Shown: positions 29,865 to 31,967 of the stretch, one piece after another
Layout of the letters: every line of letters begins with the position of its first letter
How positions within the stretch are numbered: position 1 is the first letter of the stretch
Assembly (NCBI GenBank): GCA_020650975.1
Contig: JAIPMN010006575.1
Coordinates: forward strand, 1-31,967
Source of the DNA: Apostichopus californicus
Lineage: Eukaryota; Echinodermata; Holothuroidea; Aspidochirotida; Stichopodidae
DNA: 31,967 nucleotides
Direction: 5' to 3'
Notes under the pieces: generated by a model
Told to the model about the DNA's origin: nothing
Database searches by the model: none
The model's input: only the letters and a program-made list of their open reading frames with translations
Position numbers and translations under genes: made by a program

Positions 29865-30600
29865 TGTGACGCCCAGCTTGTAAACACGATATCTCAAGAA
29901 GGGAAGGTCATACATATTTGGTGTGTAGAAGCACCACATTGAGTACTAGAAATCTATGGTTTTTAGTGGTGGTTAAAGGTCATTTGGGGTCACCAGGGCT
30001 CAAATTGTGAAAACCTTATAAACACAATATCTCAAGATGGAAAGCATGGGCAGATCTCATATTTGTTATGAAGGTGTATAGCAATAAATAAAAGAAGTCT
30101 ATTGGTTTTGGTGGAGGTCAGAGGTCATTTGGGGACAACAGGTCAAATCGTAAAGCCTTGTAAACAAGATATTGGACAGATCTCATATTTGGTTTGTAGA
30201 TGTACCATATCAAATTTAAGGAGCCTATTATTGCTGTTGGTGGAAGTCAAAGGTCATTTGAAGTCAACAAATGAGAAACATTTACTTCACTCCCCTCTTA
30301 CCTGTCTCTTTAAACTAACACACCTTCCTAAACCTAATATCGCAATGGAAGCTTGGCAGATCGCAGATCTGGTATGTAATTATATTACATTGAGTACAAA
30401 AAGCCTAATGTTGTGGGCAGAGGTCAATGGTCGTATTAGTTCACCAGGGTTCAAATTATGAAAACCATGCTTATTATCAAAATATTTCAGCAAGGACAGA
30501 TGTCATATTTAGTTTGTTGATGTATCTATCACATTTAGTACAAGAAGCTGTTGTTGAGGTCAATGGTCATTTCAGGACAGCCAGTGTCATTGTGAATTTA
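29865..30600 (+). repeat. ~140-bp dispersed tandem repeat family, 3' copy
   Basis: Starts GCCCAGCTTGTAAACACGAT at 29871, identical to the intron copy at 6129. Further units have AACACAATATCTCAAGATGG (about 30020) and AACAAGATATTGGAC (about 30163), plus more decayed ones to ~30600. Between them are AGGTCA words, including AGGTCAGAGGTCA at 30115-30127. It may lie in the 3'UTR if the distal polyadenylation signal is used. Confidence 0.85.
30083..30092 (+). terminator. Candidate polyadenylation signal AATAAATAAA
   Basis: Overlapping AATAAA hexamers at 30083 and 30087, inside the 3' repeat array. A canonical hexamer, but use is unproven. Confidence 0.35.
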
Positions 30601-31634
30601 TTGCTTGTCACATCGCACTGCTTTTCACTGTATTATTAAGATCAAGTATGTTGTACACCCTCACTATACATTACTTCAGATTCATGAAGAAAATTGCTCA
30701 TGTTACATCATCGAAGCCACAATGCAGTTTTGCATTATCCCCCTCCCTTTTTTTTCACTTTGTTATACTTACCAGGGAGGGAGTTGCTAGAAGGAGATAC
30801 AATTCCAGTCATTTGTATGATGGACTCCATTTTTGACAATAATCTGTTGATATATTTTCTGCAATCATTTAATTCTTTGCTTTGTTTTGGATCAGCAAAG
30901 TGATGCAGAATCATACATGGAAGTGGCTTTTAAGTCCAAATGTCTACATTGATGTAATATTGACAATCATCATATGAAATTTGTTGAGTTTTTGACTCAA
31001 ATATGAGTAAATAATATCCATGCATTTAAGTAAATCCTGAAGCCCATCATATGAACATCTTTTGTTCCAAAATGCTTAAAAGTGCACAGGCATGTGTATT
31101 TATATTATTGCTAAGATAATAGAGTTAAGCATATATGTGTGTGTGTGTGGGGGGGGGGGTTGGATTTAAGGAGGTTGTCTGGGAGGTGGTAGGTGGAGGG
31201 GGAGGGAAAGAATGACTTGGAAGTTATAATGCGTTAGTTTGCTCAAAAAAGTTTATGGTAAATTCTGTTATGAGATTAGTTTCATTGGAAAATTTTGTTT
31301 CGGGACAGGATAAGGGTGGTGATTGAACTAGAGAATAGTCCTGTCACTGAACAGATTTGGCATGCAAAAGATCCAAGTTCATGTTCAAATATCCTTTATT
31401 AACCTTAATATATTAGAAGCATTTGTAATCCTTCTCTTACAACAATCTGCATCTAAGGAATGATTAAAAGAACTTACTTCACTTGCTATGGAATGGTTTG
31501 TTCTAAATAAATAAAGTGCATGTAGTTTTTGATACATGTATTGAATTTTTTAAAAACATTTTGTTTGATCAAATGAGTTTTTTCTGCAAGCTGCTAAACA
31601 AGGTAGGATATATTTTGATGAAAAGAAGGCAGTA
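30601..31634 (+). other. Distal 3'UTR or flank; no gene seen
   Basis: AT-rich with a GT/G run at 31135-31160 (TGTGTGTGTGTG then a G run) and a G-rich stretch near 31186-31206. The small overlapping frames at 30605-30903 have no recognisable domain. Confidence 0.5.
31506..31515 (+). terminator. Candidate distal polyadenylation signal AATAAATAAA
   Basis: Overlapping AATAAA hexamers followed by GTGCATGTAG and T-rich sequence, which resembles a downstream GU/U-rich element. It would give a ~2.2-kb 3'UTR. Use is unproven. Confidence 0.4.
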
Positions 31635-31700
31635 GTTGGGATTGAACCAGGGACCTTCTGCTGCCAAATTTTTTCTCTACCACTAGACCATTAGGTGGGA
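31635..31700 (-). mobile_element. tRNA-like SINE fragment
   Basis: Minus strand: A box TGGTCTAGTGG (near 31691-31681) and B box GGTTCAATCCC (near 31648-31638), at normal tRNA spacing. The acceptor ends do not pair, so this is a tRNA-derived repeat or pseudogene rather than a tRNA gene. Confidence 0.55.
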
Positions 31701-31797
31701 GAAAGCGTTTGCTTGCATTTCAAATACTTAAAGATCCAGTTGTTTGGACTTAGTGTTTTTATAAAACATTTTCTCCACTGATCCTTGTCAGGGATTG

Positions 31798-31967
31798 GGA
31801 ACCTTGTCAGGGGGGAGGGGTGGCGGCGAACTCCCTTGTCCGCTTTGGAACCTTGTCAGGGGGAGGGGTGGCGGCGAACTCCCTTGTCCGCTTTGGAACC
31901 TTGTCAGGGGGAGGGGTGGCGGCGAACTCCCTTGTCCGCTTTGGAACCTTGTCAGGGGGAGGGGTGG
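31798..31967 (+). repeat. 48-bp G-rich tandem repeat, continues beyond window
   Basis: GGAACCTTGTCAGGGGGAGG starts at 31798, 31847, 31895 and 31943. Units are identical apart from one extra G in the first. Each contains GGGGGAGGGGTGGCGG. The array is cut by the window edge, so its size is unknown. Confidence 0.93.

Overview
The window is eukaryotic genomic DNA carrying most of one large, intron-rich gene on the + strand: the orthologue of nucleoporin NUP214 (CAN), the FG nucleoporin of the cytoplasmic face of the nuclear pore. I could place 28 coding exons between 125 and 29267. Their splice phases agree at every junction, and together they encode about 1,838 residues plus a TAA stop. The promoter and the first exons (most of the N-terminal propeller) lie upstream of the window. 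The very short split exons, the AT-rich introns, the tRNA-derived SINE fragments and the ~140-bp AGGTCA-rich repeats suggest a marine invertebrate. I favour an invertebrate deuterostome, possibly an echinoderm, but the species cannot be fixed from the sequence alone.

Layout. 125-3114: last part of the beta-propeller and its C-terminal extension, in five small exons. 4095-5979: an FG/Ser/Thr/Pro-rich linker with a first set of FG motifs. 5940-8557: the coiled-coil region that family knowledge assigns to NUP88/NUP62 binding. 9597-13666: basic and low-complexity linker. 14675-29267: the C-terminal FG-repeat domain, spread over many small exons, most of them symmetric phase 1-1. 29268-31967: 3'UTR and flank, with candidate polyadenylation signals but no second gene that I can support.

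The introns are unusually rich in tandem structure. At two 5' splice sites (after the exons ending at 222 and 3114) a minisatellite begins inside the exon and repeats the exon end together with the GT splice donor many times. A 181-bp tandem duplication copies the 3' splice site and first ~43 nt of the exon at 2364, and the extra copy has lost its AG. A ~790-nt AG-free polypyrimidine tract (18401-19191) leads into the exon at 19194. Other elements are a 622-bp MITE-like transposon with 17-bp terminal inverted repeats (13680-14301), a 24-bp hairpin minisatellite (12288-12480), three 127-bp repeats (25811-26187), two copies of a ~140-bp repeat family (6110-6590 and 29865-30600), several tRNA-derived SINE fragments, and a 48-bp G-rich array that runs off the right edge. 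A 10-N assembly gap at 20471-20480 is flanked by near-identical 75-bp sequences and looks like an assembly artefact at a poly-G run.

The main candidate for something undescribed is the set of splice-junction-seeded tandem repeats in this single gene, which multiplies donor sites and disables a duplicated acceptor while the reading frame stays intact.
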